A stretch of DNA of 64,000 nucleotides from Hohaiivirga sp031546825 (GTDB lineage Bacteria; Pseudomonadota; Alphaproteobacteria; Rhizobiales; Beijerinckiaceae): NCBI GenBank assembly GCA_031546825.1, contig JAVBJU010000025.1, positions 62,001 to 126,000 on the forward strand, read 5' to 3'. This document shows, piece by piece, positions 63,621 through 64,000 of this stretch. Within the stretch, counting starts at the first letter, position 1, and every line of letters begins with the position of its first letter. A program made the position numbers and the translations under genes. Under the pieces are notes generated by a model. That model worked only from the letters and a program-made list of their open reading frames with translations, searched no databases and was not told where the DNA came from.

Positions 63621-64000
63621 TTAGTTCTGTGGGGCGGGACGCTGGATGTTGCGGAGGATTCTCTCGGCCTTTTCGCGGAGCTCGCGCTGTTCTCGCTGCT
63701 CAGGAGTGGTCGTCTGCATGACGGGCTTCAGGCTGTCGTAGCTGTATTTTGTGGAGTTGTTCATCGATGCACAACGCGATAGATTTACGAGTGTGAAAAA
63801 CACCGCGATGATGAAGAACCAAGTTCTCGAATTGCCTTGCTTCTCTTTTTCACCATCCGTCCGCGCGGCCTCCGAAGTCCGCTCATGTGCGAAGGATAGT
63901 TGTCCGTCGGAAATGCTGCGCTTGCCGTCCGCAATGTCGCGGATATAGCGCAGCAGATCGTGAAACGAGCTTGCCTGGGGAGCATCTTCAAACAGCGAAA
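63621..64000 (-). CDS. Membrane protein, C-terminal part (N-terminus beyond the window)
   Basis: Reading the minus strand from the window end gives an open frame of about 125 residues to the TAA at 63621. It runs SLFEDAPQASSFHDLLRYIR, a charged linker (AHERTSEAARTDGEKEKQ), one membrane helix (TWFFIIAVFFTLVNL) and a tail rich in Gln, Arg and Glu ending in RPAPQN. A short GTG-initiated frame at 63803 is only its last 60 codons. It lies 18 bases before the J-like gene and is probably co-transcribed. No family can be named from this piece. Confidence 0.65.
   Translation of the reverse strand, partial: SLFEDAPQASSFHDLLRYIRDIADGKRSISDGQLSFAHERTSEAARTDGEKEKQGNSRTWFFIIAVFFTLVNLSRCASMNNSTKYSYDSLKPVMQTTTPEQREQRELREKAERILRNIQRPAPQN

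Overview
The window is a chromosomal segment of an alphaproteobacterium, most likely of the order Hyphomicrobiales (Rhizobiales). The evidence is high GC content with alphaproteobacterial gene sets: addB-addA instead of recBCD, a sucA-sucB-lpd run, xth-lolA-ftsK-amtB-glnK, accD-folC with an AccD that lacks the usual zinc cysteines, and dapB-gpmA. A perfect TTAA-N7-TTAAC element, the known CtrA box form, lies in front of ftsK. The genus cannot be fixed from the sequence. I saw no rRNA, tRNA, CRISPR array, prophage or intact insertion sequence.

Layout. 1-5.3 kb (mostly minus strand): osmoregulated periplasmic glucan protein OpgD with a secreted partner cut by the window edge, a small membrane protein, a metal-efflux pair (DUF1007 periplasmic protein plus NicO permease), and a YeiH-type exporter. 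5.4-13.3 kb: a glyoxalase-like protein, uracil-DNA glycosylase, ferrochelatase, and the 2-oxoglutarate dehydrogenase genes (E1, E2, E3). 13.6-20.6 kb: SPFH/NfeD membrane pair, galU and galE, a lytic transglycosylase, ribosomal protein L19 and leuC. 20.7-26.3 kb: two overlapping Coa1-like membrane proteins, then a large autotransporter split by an apparent one-base frameshift. 26.3-30.6 kb: a beta-CASP metallo-hydrolase, an ABC exporter and a secreted protein of unknown role.

30.6-34.6 kb looks accessory. It holds an inverted repeat, a very AT-rich orphan gene, a two-gene RNA-repair cassette (RNA ligase plus a fused HD-phosphohydrolase/polynucleotide kinase), an APH(6)-type antibiotic kinase and the stump of an MFS transporter. 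This is the most interesting part of the window. The ligase and the kinase overlap by 4 bases and between them carry the chemistry needed to heal and seal broken RNA.

34.6-49.3 kb returns to core genes: a dual-specificity phosphatase, pyrophosphatase, a small L,D-transpeptidase, an OmpR-type regulator with a cyclic-nucleotide-binding protein, exonuclease III, LolA, FtsK, the nitrogen-regulated glnK-amtB operon with a clear sigma-54 promoter, accD-folC and a peptide transporter. 49.6-64 kb: AddB and AddA, thioredoxin, a SulP transporter, a zinc-ribbon microprotein, a secreted protein, AlkB, GpmA and DapB, then two adjacent membrane proteins. The first of these has a degenerate J-like domain; the second runs off the window.

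Several transcription units are closed by clear hairpin terminators. Starts were chosen from Shine-Dalgarno (SD) spacing, signal peptides and family length, so several differ from the longest open frame.
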